From: Alphaproteobacteria bacterium
Lineage (GTDB): Bacteria > Pseudomonadota > Alphaproteobacteria > JANQMY01
Length of the DNA stretch: 64,000 nt
Assembly: GCA_028289425.1 (NCBI GenBank)
Contig: JANQPL010000004.1
Span: 372,001-436,000 of the forward strand
Direction: 5' to 3'
This document shows, piece after piece, positions 30,077-39,532 of the stretch. The position numbers were made by a program, and so were the translations under genes. The notes below the pieces were generated by a model. That model made no database searches. It was not told the origin of the DNA and saw only the letters and a list, made by a program, of their open reading frames with translations. The stretch's first letter is position 1. The number at the start of each line of letters is the position of its first letter.

Positions 30077-32934
30077 TCAGCGGCCTTTGTACGGCCTTTT
30101 GTGGCGGATTTAAGGGGCTTTTTCTTGGGCGACAGGCTCTCAAGAATGGTGGCTTCAATATAGGCCAGCCTCTCATCGTGGACGATCTTCAGACCGTAGC
30201 CATCCTTTACATAAAAAACGTCAACAGCGCGTTCGCCATAAGTGGCAATCCGGGCGGCCCCGATGGTGAGGCTAAGTGAAAACAGGGCGCGCGTGATGTC
30301 GTGTAACAGGCCGGGGCGGTCGCGCCCATTCACCTCGATCACGGTGTAGGTGTCGGACGCGGCGTTATCGATCACCACTTGGGGTTCGACCGTAAAGGCG
30401 CGCTGTCGCCGCGCCGCCTTCTTATCGGCAATCAATTCATGGGCCAAAATATCGCCGCTGAGGGTTCGGCGAATGGTGTCTTGCAGACGTTTCAGCCGGC
30501 CTTCGTCATCGAATGCCCGGCCGTATTGGTCCTGGACTGTGAAAACGTCCAACGCCATGCCCTGATGGGTGGTGAACACGCTCGCCGACGTGATGTTGGC
30601 GCCGGCCACGGCAAACGCGCCGGCGAGCCTCGAGAACAGGCCCGGATGGTCGGCGGTATAGACGGTGACTTCGGTTGCCGCTTGAAACGCGTCGGCTTCC
30701 GTTTTGACGGTCAGCAAGTCGCCGGAATTTTCGCAATCGCGAATCCATTCTGCATGCTTCACCTGGTTGTTGATGTCGACACTCAACCAATACGGATCGT
30801 AATGGCGTGCCAAAGCCGCCTCTCGGTCTTCCGGAGACCAAGACGAGAGGCGTTCCGCCAATTGGTCTTTTGCTGCCGCCACCCGCTCCTTACGGCTAAC
30901 CGTGGAATGGCCCCCTTGGAGCACGCTTTCCGTCTCGAAATAAAGATCCCGCAGAAGCTGACCCTTCCAGCCGTTCCAAACGCCCGGCCCCACAGCCTTG
31001 ATGTCGGCGACGGTAAGGATCAACAGCAAGCGCAGCCGTTCGGGGCTTTGGACGATATCCGCGAAATCCCGCACCGTTTTGGGATCGGAAATATCCCGCC
31101 GCTGGGCACAGTCACTCATTACCAGATGGTTGCGCACGAGCCAGGCAACCGTTTCCGTCGCCGCCGCCGACATGCCCAGGCGCGGACACAGATTATGCGC
31201 AATCTCTTCGCCCTCTTCCGAATGATCCTGATCGCGCCCCTTGGCAATGTCGTGCAACAGCACGGCCATGTAGAGGGTTTCGCGGCTTTGGATTTTCGTT
31301 ACCAGTTCATCCGCCAACGGATGTTCGCTGCCCAGCTCGCGGCGTTCGATACTGGCCAAGATGCCGATCGCCCGGATCAGATGCTCATCCACCGTGTAGT
31401 GGTGATACATGTTGAACTGCATCATGGCGACGATGCGCCCGAAGTCGGGAATGAAGCGCCCCAGGACACCGGCTTCGTTCATACGGCGCAGCGTGCCTTC
31501 CGGGTCATTGCGGCTGCACAGCACATCGAGAAAAATCTTGTTGGCCTCTTGGTCGGCCCGCAGCGCATCGTCCACAAGCCGAAGAGACCGTGTCACTTGC
31601 CGCAGCGCGTTCGGATGGATGAGCACGCCGTGTGTGTCCGCCAACTGAAACAAGCGCAGCAGATTGACCGGATCCTTTTCGAAGACGCCGTCATCGGTGA
31701 TCGAGACCCGGCCCCCTTCCAACACAAAGTCGCCGAATTTCTGGCGGCGGCCGAAATTGGGCAGGATACGGCTCCAACTCGGTCTTTTCTTGAGATTGCC
31801 CACTTCCAGGCCGGCGCAAAAGATGCGGGTCAAATCGCCGACCCGCTTGGCCATCAAGAAATAGTGCTTCATGAAGCGTTCGACATCCCGCAACCCCCCA
31901 TGGGAGGTGTAGCCCAGCCGCTTCGCCAATTCAGGTTGCACATCGAAGGACAGGCGTTCTTCGGCCCGTCCCGTCAAGAAGTGAAGGTGACAGCGCACGG
32001 TCCAGAAATAGGCTTCCGCTTTGGAAAACCGGTCATATTCCTGCGGCGTGTACACGCCGTGTCCGACCAATTCGGAACTGTGTTCTACTTGAAACAGATA
32101 TTTGCCGATCCAAAACAGCGTGTGCAGGTCGCGCAGGCCCCCTTTGCCGTCCTTCAGATTGGGTTCCACCAGATAGCGGCTTTCGCCGCTGCGCATATGG
32201 CGGTCATCCCGTTCCGAAAGCTTTGCTTCCACAAAATCCTGCCCGTCGCCCGACGATACGATCTGGGTACGGAATTTTTGCACCAACTCTTCAAAGAGCT
32301 GTTTATCGCCCCAGACGTAGCGCGCTTCTAAGATGGAAGTGCGAATGGTCATGTCGCGCTTTGACATGGAGATGCATTCGTCGATCGAGCGCGTGGCATG
32401 CCCCACCTTCTGGCCAAGGTCCCACAGGAAGTAGAGCATGTATTCGAGGACGTTCTCACTCCACGGCGTCTTTTTGTAAGGGCGCACAAACAACAAATCG
32501 ATGTCGGACCCGGGGGCTAACGCCGCCCGGCCATAGCCGCCGACGGCAATGATGCTCAAACGCTCGGACTCTGTCGGATTATGGATCGGGTAGACATGTT
32601 CGATCGTGTAATCGTGCAAAATCCGTATGATGATGTCTTCGAGGACGGATAAATCCCTGGCTGTCGTAAGGCCGTCGACTTCCCCGGCCTCGAGGCGCGC
32701 CCGCGCGGCCTTGCGGCCGTCATCCAAAGCTTGTTTGACCAACTCCAAGATGCGCGGCCGAGCCTTCTCCGGCTGAAAATCGAGTCCCGATGTGAGCTCG
32801 GAAATCGCCGCCTTCAAGGCGTCCGCGTCGATCAGCGGTTCCTTGTGGAAGTCCCGCAACCGAATAGCTCTCAAGGGGCGGTTTTTGTTCTTCGGCGCCA
32901 TCTCTAACTGTTCACATTTATTCGCGTCCGGCAT
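30073..32934 (-). CDS. glnD: Bifunctional PII uridylyltransferase/uridylyl-removing enzyme
   Basis: The nitrogen sensor that uridylylates PII at low glutamine and deuridylylates it at high glutamine. It has 953 residues. The nucleotidyltransferase site is GGYGRAALAPGSDIDLLFV (near 130) and the HD domain is LLHDIAKGRDQDHSEEGEE (near 490). There are two C-terminal ACT domains (TADHPGLFSRLAGAFAVAGA and NGRDRPGLLHDITRALFS). The ATG at 32932-32934 has AAGGA 6 nt upstream. A perfect inverted repeat lies directly before that site. It precedes murJ in an operon. Confidence 0.96.
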   Translation of the reverse strand: MPDANKCEQLEMAPKNKNRPLRAIRLRDFHKEPLIDADALKAAISELTSGLDFQPEKARPRILELVKQALDDGRKAARARLEAGEVDGLTTARDLSVLEDIIIRILHDYTIEHVYPIHNPTESERLSIIAVGGYGRAALAPGSDIDLLFVRPYKKTPWSENVLEYMLYFLWDLGQKVGHATRSIDECISMSKRDMTIRTSILEARYVWGDKQLFEELVQKFRTQIVSSGDGQDFVEAKLSERDDRHMRSGESRYLVEPNLKDGKGGLRDLHTLFWIGKYLFQVEHSSELVGHGVYTPQEYDRFSKAEAYFWTVRCHLHFLTGRAEERLSFDVQPELAKRLGYTSHGGLRDVERFMKHYFLMAKRVGDLTRIFCAGLEVGNLKKRPSWSRILPNFGRRQKFGDFVLEGGRVSITDDGVFEKDPVNLLRLFQLADTHGVLIHPNALRQVTRSLRLVDDALRADQEANKIFLDVLCSRNDPEGTLRRMNEAGVLGRFIPDFGRIVAMMQFNMYHHYTVDEHLIRAIGILASIERRELGSEHPLADELVTKIQSRETLYMAVLLHDIAKGRDQDHSEEGEEIAHNLCPRLGMSAAATETVAWLVRNHLVMSDCAQRRDISDPKTVRDFADIVQSPERLRLLLILTVADIKAVGPGVWNGWKGQLLRDLYFETESVLQGGHSTVSRKERVAAAKDQLAERLSSWSPEDREAALARHYDPYWLSVDINNQVKHAEWIRDCENSGDLLTVKTEADAFQAATEVTVYTADHPGLFSRLAGAFAVAGANITSASVFTTHQGMALDVFTVQDQYGRAFDDEGRLKRLQDTIRRTLSGDILAHELIADKKAARRQRAFTVEPQVVIDNAASDTYTVIEVNGRDRPGLLHDITRALFSLSLTIGAARIATYGERAVDVFYVKDGYGLKIVHDERLAYIEATILESLSPKKKPLKSATKGRTKAAE

Positions 32935-32945
32935 TAGTGTCCTTA

Positions 32946-33000
32946 CGAATCCGAAGTTCGTAAGGAGCAAGCTGCATTAATACAACGAACTTCGGATTCG
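32946..33000. promoter_or_regulatory. 16-bp perfect inverted repeat ahead of glnD
   Basis: CGAATCCGAAGTTCGT at 32946-32961 is exactly complementary to 32985-33000, with a 23-nt loop. It ends just upstream of the AAGGA and start codon of glnD in the mutS-glnD gap. No U-run follows on either strand. It could be an operator, an RNA hairpin in the glnD leader, or a repeat element. The rest of the 226-bp gap shows no gene. Confidence 0.45.
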
Positions 33001-33160
33001 GGACACCAGACCTTATGCGTCAACACTTGTGTAGATCGTTGCAGAAGATGGGGATTTCACCAAATGTTCTAGGGCACCGGGAACGAAATACATTAAAGAA
33101 ATCAACATTCTGCGGCGGAACGACCGAATTATTCCCCCGATTTATCCACAGACTGTCTTT

Positions 33161-35905
33161 CTAGATCTTTGATCGTAGCTGATAGAGCAATTCCAACGCG
33201 GCCTTTGGGGTGAGGTCATCCGGATTGATGTCCGCCAACATGTCCAAAGCTTCATGGCGGGTGGGGGGCCCACTGGCGCTGGGCGCCGCCGCCTGCGTGG
33301 CCTGAAACAGGGGAAGATCATCCACCAGCGTTGCCGCACGCCGGCCCGTATCTCCCTGCTCAAGGGCTTCGAGAACTTCCTTGGCGCGGCCGATCACGGC
33401 GTCCGGCAGCCCTGCCAGTTTCCCCACTTGAATGCCGTAGGACCGGTCGGCAGCGCCAGGCATCACTTCATGAAGGAAGACCACATCGCCCTCCCATTCC
33501 TTCACCCGCATGGTCACACTGGCAAGACCGTTCAGCCGTTCCGAAAGCGCGTTGAGCTCATGATAATGAGTGGCGAACAAGACGCGCGCCCGGTTGATGT
33601 CGTGCAGATGCTCGACCGCCGCCCAGGCGATGGACAAACCGTCGAACGTGGCCGTTCCGCGCCCGATTTCGTCGAGGATAACAAGCGATCGGGGGGTTGC
33701 CTGATTGAGAATGGCGGCCGTTTCGACCATCTCCACCATGAAGGTGGACCGCCCGCGCGCAAGATCGTCCGCCGCGCCGACACGGCTGAACAAGCGATCG
33801 ACGATGCCAATATGGGCCGATCGGGCCGGCACAAAAAATCCGGCCTGCGCCAAGATGGCGATCAATGCGTTTTGCCGAAGAAATGTGGACTTGCCCGCCA
33901 TGTTAGGGCCGGTGACCAGCCATAGACGCGCTTCATCGCTTGCATCGCCGTTCAACCGGCAATCATTGGGAATGAAAGGGCCGTCGGTCGCTTTTTCGAG
34001 TGCCGATTCCACGACCGGATGGCGGCCGCCGTCTACGTCGAAAACGGCATCCTCACTCATCCGTGGGCGAATGAAATGACGTTCTGATGCCAACCGCGCC
34101 CACGCCGTACTCACATCCAAAACCGCAAGCGCCGCTGCCGCTTGCTGCACCGCTGATGCCTTGTCGATCACCAGGGCGGTCAGCTCTTGAAAGATCCGCT
34201 GTTCAAGCTCGATCGATAAGGACGCGGCGCGCGAGATCCGGCTGTCGAGATCGCTCAAGTCTGTGGTCGTGAAGCGCACCGCCCCCGCCATGGTTTGCCG
34301 GTGGATGAAGTCGGCATTGTGCGGCGGTCCCAACAGTTTGTCCGCATGGGTGGCGGTTACCTCAATGAAATAGCCGAGCACATTGTTATGCCGGACCTTG
34401 AGGCTTTGAATTTCGGTTCTCTCACGAAACTCCGTTTCCATGCCGGCGATGACCCGCCGGCTTTGATCCCGCAAGGACCGCGCGTCGTCCAGTTCGGCGT
34501 CGTAGCCTTCCGCGACGAAGCCGCCGTCCCGTGTGTGCGCGGGCAACTCCGAGGCAAGCGCCCGCCCAAGTCCGTCCACAAGTTCATCATGGCCGTGAAG
34601 ACTTGCCAGGGCGGCAGCCACCTCGTCCGGCGGATCCAGCAGAGGGTCCTCCGGGCGAGCGAACAGCGCGCCGATCTTTCCGGCGGCGGTTAGACCGTCG
34701 CGAATGGCCGCCAAATCCCGCGGGCCGCCGCGTCCGACAGACAGGCGGCCTAACGCCCGTCCCAAGTCGGGAGCGGCCTTCAGGGCCTCGACGAGCGAGT
34801 CTCTAAGTCGGGACGACCCATCGAAATAGGCAATCGATTCGTGACGCCGGCATATCTCCGCCAAATCCGTCAGGGGACTGATAAGCCGCTCCAGAAGCAG
34901 GCGTCCGCCGGCCCCCGTCACGGTCCAATCCACATCGGCGAGCAGACTGCCGGCACGCGCACCCGACAAGGTTTGCGTGATCTCTAGGCTTGCGCGGGTT
35001 GCCGGGTCGATCAGCATACGCGAGCCGCGGTTTTCTTTAACAGGCTTTGCGATCGACGGCAGACGGCCTTTTTGGGTGAGGTCCACATAATCGATCAGGG
35101 CGCCCAGCGCCGAGGCATCGGCCCGCGTCAACGCAGCGACGCCATCCATGTCCCGCAGCCCGAACAAATCCTGCAGCCGCCCACGACCCGCATCGCTGTC
35201 AAACACCCGCGCCGGCAAGGGCGTTTGAACCGCCGGTGCTTCGTCCAGCAGAGCGCTGAGTTCTTGATCCTCTAATAGTGCTTCCGAAACCAGGATTTCG
35301 CCCGGGGCGATTCGCGCCAGATCGGGCGCAAGCTGGCTTGTAAATGTTTCCGCTACCCGAAACTCACCGGTGGAAATGTCGAGCCAAGCGATCGACATGG
35401 CCGCGTCGGCCGACCGGCCGCCCACACGGGCGAGCGCCGCGAGATAATTGTGCGACCGTGATTCGAGCAGCGTCTCTTCGGTAATTGTGCCGGGTGTCAC
35501 CAGGCGCACCACCTCACGGGCAACCACGGCCTTGGACCCGCGCTTCTTCGCTTCGGCCGGATCTTCCATCTGCTCGCAGACGGCAACGCGAAAGCCCTTG
35601 CCGATCAGCCGTTCCAAATAGCCTTCTGCCGAATGGACCGGCACCCCGCACATGGGAATGTCGGCGCCCGCATGTTTGCCCCGTTTGGTCAGCGCAATAT
35701 CCAGGGCGGAAGATGCCGCCACGGCATCTTCGAAGAACAACTCATAAAAATCACCCATGCGATAGAACAGGAGATAGCCGGGATGGGCGCCGCGAATCTC
35801 CATGTACTGGGCCATCATGGGTGTTGCCGCAGCACTCTCCTTTTTGCGGCGCGACGGCGTATCTTTCGTGGTTTCATTGCCGGATGCAGGCAGGGGGCGA
35901 GACAT
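33161..35905 (-). CDS. mutS: DNA mismatch repair protein MutS
   Basis: Recognises mismatches and starts repair with MutL. It has 914 residues. The mismatch-binding N-terminus contains MMAQYMEIRGAHPGYLLFYR and MGDFYELFFEDA (the F-x-E motif is in the YELFFEDA region). The ATPase has Walker A LVTGPNMAGKSTFLRQNA and Walker B SLVILDEIGRGTATFDG. The frame is complete and AGGG lies 8 nt before the ATG. Confidence 0.97.
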   Translation of the reverse strand: MSRPLPASGNETTKDTPSRRKKESAAATPMMAQYMEIRGAHPGYLLFYRMGDFYELFFEDAVAASSALDIALTKRGKHAGADIPMCGVPVHSAEGYLERLIGKGFRVAVCEQMEDPAEAKKRGSKAVVAREVVRLVTPGTITEETLLESRSHNYLAALARVGGRSADAAMSIAWLDISTGEFRVAETFTSQLAPDLARIAPGEILVSEALLEDQELSALLDEAPAVQTPLPARVFDSDAGRGRLQDLFGLRDMDGVAALTRADASALGALIDYVDLTQKGRLPSIAKPVKENRGSRMLIDPATRASLEITQTLSGARAGSLLADVDWTVTGAGGRLLLERLISPLTDLAEICRRHESIAYFDGSSRLRDSLVEALKAAPDLGRALGRLSVGRGGPRDLAAIRDGLTAAGKIGALFARPEDPLLDPPDEVAAALASLHGHDELVDGLGRALASELPAHTRDGGFVAEGYDAELDDARSLRDQSRRVIAGMETEFRERTEIQSLKVRHNNVLGYFIEVTATHADKLLGPPHNADFIHRQTMAGAVRFTTTDLSDLDSRISRAASLSIELEQRIFQELTALVIDKASAVQQAAAALAVLDVSTAWARLASERHFIRPRMSEDAVFDVDGGRHPVVESALEKATDGPFIPNDCRLNGDASDEARLWLVTGPNMAGKSTFLRQNALIAILAQAGFFVPARSAHIGIVDRLFSRVGAADDLARGRSTFMVEMVETAAILNQATPRSLVILDEIGRGTATFDGLSIAWAAVEHLHDINRARVLFATHYHELNALSERLNGLASVTMRVKEWEGDVVFLHEVMPGAADRSYGIQVGKLAGLPDAVIGRAKEVLEALEQGDTGRRAATLVDDLPLFQATQAAAPSASGPPTRHEALDMLADINPDDLTPKAALELLYQLRSKI

Positions 35906-36064
35906 GAGCGCACCCTAACTTCTCGAAGAGGCTTTGCAAGCCTTTCAAAGCGCGGCGAAATCTCTTAGGCGGCGGCCTTGAGCCCGGCGAACCGGCAAGG
36001 TAATGATCAGCCAAACAAGTCGGGCACGGTCCCGCGTTTCTCATTCCGACGGGGTAATGGCCTT

Positions 36065-38341
36065 ATGACCAATCGCAAACAGCAATTCACCGACGAAGAA
36101 GCGCTGCTGTTCCATATGCAAGGCAAGCCGGGCAAGGTGGAAATCCGACCGACCAAGCCTATGGCTACCCAGCGCGATTTGAGCCTCGCCTATTCGCCGG
36201 GTGTTGCCGTGCCCGTGCGCGCCATCGCCGATGATCCGAACACGGCTTATGACTACACCGCGAAAGGCAACATGGTCGCCGTGATTTCCAACGGCACGGC
36301 CATTTTGGGCCTGGGCGATTTGGGCCCGCTGGCCGCCAAGCCGGTGATGGAAGGCAAGGCCGTATTGTTCAAGCGCTTTGCCGATGTGGACTCCATCGAC
36401 ATTGAGGTGGACACGGACGATGTGGACGAATTCGTCAACTGTGTCCGCTTTTTGGGGTCGACCTTTGGCGGCATCAATCTGGAAGACATCAAAGCGCCCG
36501 ATTGTTTCATCATCGAGCAGCGCTTGCGCGAGGCCATGACCATTCCGGTGTTTCACGACGATCAGCACGGCACCGCCATTATCGCCGCGGCCGGTTTGAT
36601 CAACGCGCTGGAGCTCACTGGGCGCAAAATCGAGGAAACCAAAATGGTGGTGAACGGCGCAGGGTCCGCCGGCATCGCCTGCTTGGAGCTCGTCAAAGCC
36701 ATGGGCATGCCCCACAACAATGTCATCCTGTGCGATTCCCGCGGCGTGATTTATCAGGGCCGCGAAGAACGGATGAACCAGTGGAAATCGGCCCATGCGG
36801 TGGACACACCCATGCGTACCCTCGAGGAAGCCATGGAGGGGGCCGACGTATTCTTCGGCCTGTCGGTCAAGGGGGCGCTGACGCCGAAGATGGTGATGTC
36901 CATGGCCAAGGAGCCGGTCATCTTCGCCATGGCCAACCCGGACCCGGAAATCACCCCGGAAGAAGTGGCCGAATTGCGCGACGATGCCATCATGGCCACG
37001 GGCCGGTCGGACTATCCAAACCAGGTCAACAATGTGCTTGGCTTCCCGTACATCTTTCGCGGCGCGCTGGATGTACGGGCGACGACCATCAACGAAGATA
37101 TGAAGATTGCCGCGGCCGAGGCGCTGGCGGAACTGGCTCGCGAAGACGTGCCGGATGAGGTGGCGGAAGCCTATGCGGGCACCCGCCCCAAATACGGGCC
37201 CGGCTATATCATTCCGGTGCCGTTCGACCCGCGGTTGATCAGTTGTATTCCCATTGCGGTGGCCAAGGCGGCCATGGATTCGGGCGTGGCTCGGCGGCCC
37301 ATTATCGATCTGGACGGCTATAAGAATGAGCTGTCCCGGCGCCTGGACCCGACCGCCGCATTGCTGCAAATGATCACCGACCGGGTGCGCGCCAATCCCA
37401 AGCGCGTGGTGTTCGCGGAAGGCGAGGAAGAAGCCGTCATCCGCGCCGCGATCGCCTTCCGTGCCAATGGCATGGGCACGCCCGTGCTGGTGGGACGCGA
37501 GGACCGTATTTTCAGAACCATGGACAATATGGGCCTGTCGCGGCTCGAGGATCTTGAGATCCACAATGCCAGCAAGTCGGAAGACGGGCCCGAATATGTG
37601 GAGGCACTGTACGCGCGCATGCAGCGCAAAGGCATGCTGCACCGGGACTGCATGCGCCTGGTGAACAACGACCGGAACGTTTTTGCAGCCTCCATGGTGA
37701 TGACCGGCAGGGCCGATGCCATGGTGACCGGCGTCACCCGAAATTATGCCGTGGCATTCGACGATGTCTGCCGTGTGGTCGACCGGGTGGAAGACGATCA
37801 CGTGATCGGTGTGTCGATCGTGCTTGCCCGTGGCCGCACCGTTTTTGTCGCAGACACCAACATCCACGAAATGCCCACGGCCACGGAATTGGCAGGCATT
37901 GCGGAACAAACCGCGGCGGTTGCCCGGCGGATGGGGTATGAGCCGCGCGTGGCGTTCCTGGCCTATTCCACCTTTGGCCAGCCCGAAGGGGAACGCTCCA
38001 CCCGGGTGCGCGAGGCAGTGGATATTTTGGGCGCCCGCAATGTGGACTTCGAGTATGACGGCGAAATGGCGGTGGATGTGGCGCTGGATGAAGATGCGCG
38101 CAATCTCTACCCCTTCTGCCGCCTGAGCGGCCCGGCCAATGTACTGATCATGCCTGCCATTCACTCAGCGTCCATCGGCACCAAGCTGTTGCAAACGCTG
38201 GGCGGCTGCACGGTGCTGGGGCCGTTTCTGGTGGGCTTGTCCAAACCGGTTCAAATCGCGCCGTTAGGTGGCACCGTTTCCGACATCGTGACCATGGCGG
38301 CCATGGCCGCGTTCGATGCCTGCGATCAGTCCAACAGATAG
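36065..38341 (+). CDS. maeB: NADP-dependent malic enzyme, MaeB type
   Basis: Decarboxylates malate to pyruvate with NADP+. It has 758 residues: an N-terminal malic enzyme domain (LSLAYSPGVAVPVRAIADDP, FHDDQHGTAIIAAAGLINAL, VVNGAGSAGIACLELVKAMG) and a C-terminal phosphotransacetylase-like domain (from about 430; VFAEGEEEAVIRAAIAFR, DGEMAVDVALDEDARNLYP). In this family the C-terminal domain is usually regulatory rather than a working Pta. The start at 36065 (MTNRKQQFTDEEAL) is chosen over an open extension from 35978. Confidence 0.95.
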   Translation: MTNRKQQFTDEEALLFHMQGKPGKVEIRPTKPMATQRDLSLAYSPGVAVPVRAIADDPNTAYDYTAKGNMVAVISNGTAILGLGDLGPLAAKPVMEGKAVLFKRFADVDSIDIEVDTDDVDEFVNCVRFLGSTFGGINLEDIKAPDCFIIEQRLREAMTIPVFHDDQHGTAIIAAAGLINALELTGRKIEETKMVVNGAGSAGIACLELVKAMGMPHNNVILCDSRGVIYQGREERMNQWKSAHAVDTPMRTLEEAMEGADVFFGLSVKGALTPKMVMSMAKEPVIFAMANPDPEITPEEVAELRDDAIMATGRSDYPNQVNNVLGFPYIFRGALDVRATTINEDMKIAAAEALAELAREDVPDEVAEAYAGTRPKYGPGYIIPVPFDPRLISCIPIAVAKAAMDSGVARRPIIDLDGYKNELSRRLDPTAALLQMITDRVRANPKRVVFAEGEEEAVIRAAIAFRANGMGTPVLVGREDRIFRTMDNMGLSRLEDLEIHNASKSEDGPEYVEALYARMQRKGMLHRDCMRLVNNDRNVFAASMVMTGRADAMVTGVTRNYAVAFDDVCRVVDRVEDDHVIGVSIVLARGRTVFVADTNIHEMPTATELAGIAEQTAAVARRMGYEPRVAFLAYSTFGQPEGERSTRVREAVDILGARNVDFEYDGEMAVDVALDEDARNLYPFCRLSGPANVLIMPAIHSASIGTKLLQTLGGCTVLGPFLVGLSKPVQIAPLGGTVSDIVTMAAMAAFDACDQSNR

Positions 38342-38365
38342 TCCGTGATCTGACGAATTGAGTGT

Positions 38366-39211
38366 CTAGTTCTTGGCGAACTTCGACCGGTAGCGGTCGT
38401 TGAGCTGGGTCACCGGGAACAGGATCAACACGTCGGTTGTGCCGAATTGCCGGTCGATCACAGCGCCATCGCCGATATAGGCGCCTGCGCGCACATACCC
38501 CTTGATGAGCGGCGGCAGGGCGCGTACCGCATCTTTCACGCTGATGTCTTTCTCCGCCATCAGATTCATATCGACCCGCAAATGGTCGAGGGCCCGCACG
38601 CTCCACTCATCCGGCGCAAGATAAGTGTGATAGAGGAAGCTCAGAGGCAAGGCGAGGTCTTGCGGGTTGGTGCCGGTAAACGACGCGCAGCCAAACATCA
38701 CATCCATATTATGCCGCGCCACATAGGTCATGATCCCGTGCCACAACAGTTCGATCGTGTGCTTTGTGCGGTACTCCTTCAGAACACAGGAACGGCCCAG
38801 CTCCAAAAACCGGGTTGTGTCGGGCGCATTGCTGAGCAGACGGTCAATGTCGTATTCCCGTGCCGTGTAAAACCCGTTATGGGCTTCGGCGACATCCTGC
38901 CGAAGCAGCCGGTAGGTGCCGACCACAGCCGCATCCCGTGGCGCATTGTGGTCGACCACCAAGAGGTGGTCGCAGTAATCGTCATATTCGTCGAAATCGC
39001 GCTTCAGCGCCGCCATTTCCGGTGACGCGGTCGCCGACATTTCTTCATAAAAGACGCTGTAGCGCAGCCTCTGCGCCGCCGCGATTTCGTCGGCCGAGGT
39101 GGCCAGGCGCATTTCCAGCGCGCCGCTGCGGGCATAAGACAAGCCCAAAGCGTCTTCAGGGTGATCCGTTTGTACCGATTGACTGAGCCCGCTTGAGACT
39201 ATCGTGGTCAT
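38366..39211 (-). CDS. olsB: Ornithine-acyl[acyl carrier protein] N-acyltransferase (OlsB type)
   Basis: Probably makes lyso-ornithine lipid, the first step of phosphorus-free membrane lipid synthesis. It has 281 residues of hemolysin-like GNAT fold. AAQRLRYSVFYEEMSA, RDFDEYDDYCDHLLVVDH and VVGTYRLLRQDVAEAHNGFY are the family signature, followed by RFLELGRSCVLKEYR. The start at 39211 has AAGG 7 nt upstream; a GTG at 39286 would add 25 residues. No olsA is adjacent. The substrate is inferred from the family. Confidence 0.82.
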   Translation of the reverse strand: MTTIVSSGLSQSVQTDHPEDALGLSYARSGALEMRLATSADEIAAAQRLRYSVFYEEMSATASPEMAALKRDFDEYDDYCDHLLVVDHNAPRDAAVVGTYRLLRQDVAEAHNGFYTAREYDIDRLLSNAPDTTRFLELGRSCVLKEYRTKHTIELLWHGIMTYVARHNMDVMFGCASFTGTNPQDLALPLSFLYHTYLAPDEWSVRALDHLRVDMNLMAEKDISVKDAVRALPPLIKGYVRAGAYIGDGAVIDRQFGTTDVLILFPVTQLNDRYRSKFAKN

Positions 39212-39326
39212 CCTCAGGCCTTGTGCCTTTACCTTTCCCCGCCAGTCGGGGACGCTACTTTCGGGATCTGCGCGGGGAACCGTCACACCCCCACCAGCGC
39301 CGAACTATCCAACCCTGCGCCTTAAT

Positions 39327-39398
39327 CCTTTGTTAAAGGTTAACAAAGGAGCGGGGAGTGTAACCAGTGCCACCCATTTAATCAATTAACGACACTGG
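39327..39398. promoter_or_regulatory. Stacked palindromes between olsB and the AmpG-like gene
   Basis: CCTTTGTTAA-AGG-TTAACAAAGG (39327-39349) is a perfect 10-bp inverted repeat. Downstream, CCAGTG (39364-39369) and CACTGG (39393-39398) flank a central TTAAT-CA-ATTAA (39378-39389). The AT-rich symmetric sites sit in the intergenic region of a divergent gene pair, where operators are expected. No known box was matched. Confidence 0.45.
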
Positions 39399-39532
39399 AG
39401 CACTTCTAGGCCTCAATAATGGCCAACTTTGGGCGCTTTTTCGGATGATGTTCATGTTTGCAGGGGCATGTTAGGGATTCACCGACGGGAATCACCACAC
39501 CCCTGATTCCCAAAAACAGGAAGTTGGCGGCG

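Noticed and set aside
30379-32331. 650-codon open frame on the plus strand
   Set aside because: It is antisense to glnD, which has clear domains; the open antisense frame is a product of high-GC codon use and has no recognisable motif or start signal.
36041-38164. 707-codon open frame on the minus strand
   Set aside because: Antisense to maeB; His/Gly-rich composition typical of a mirror frame.
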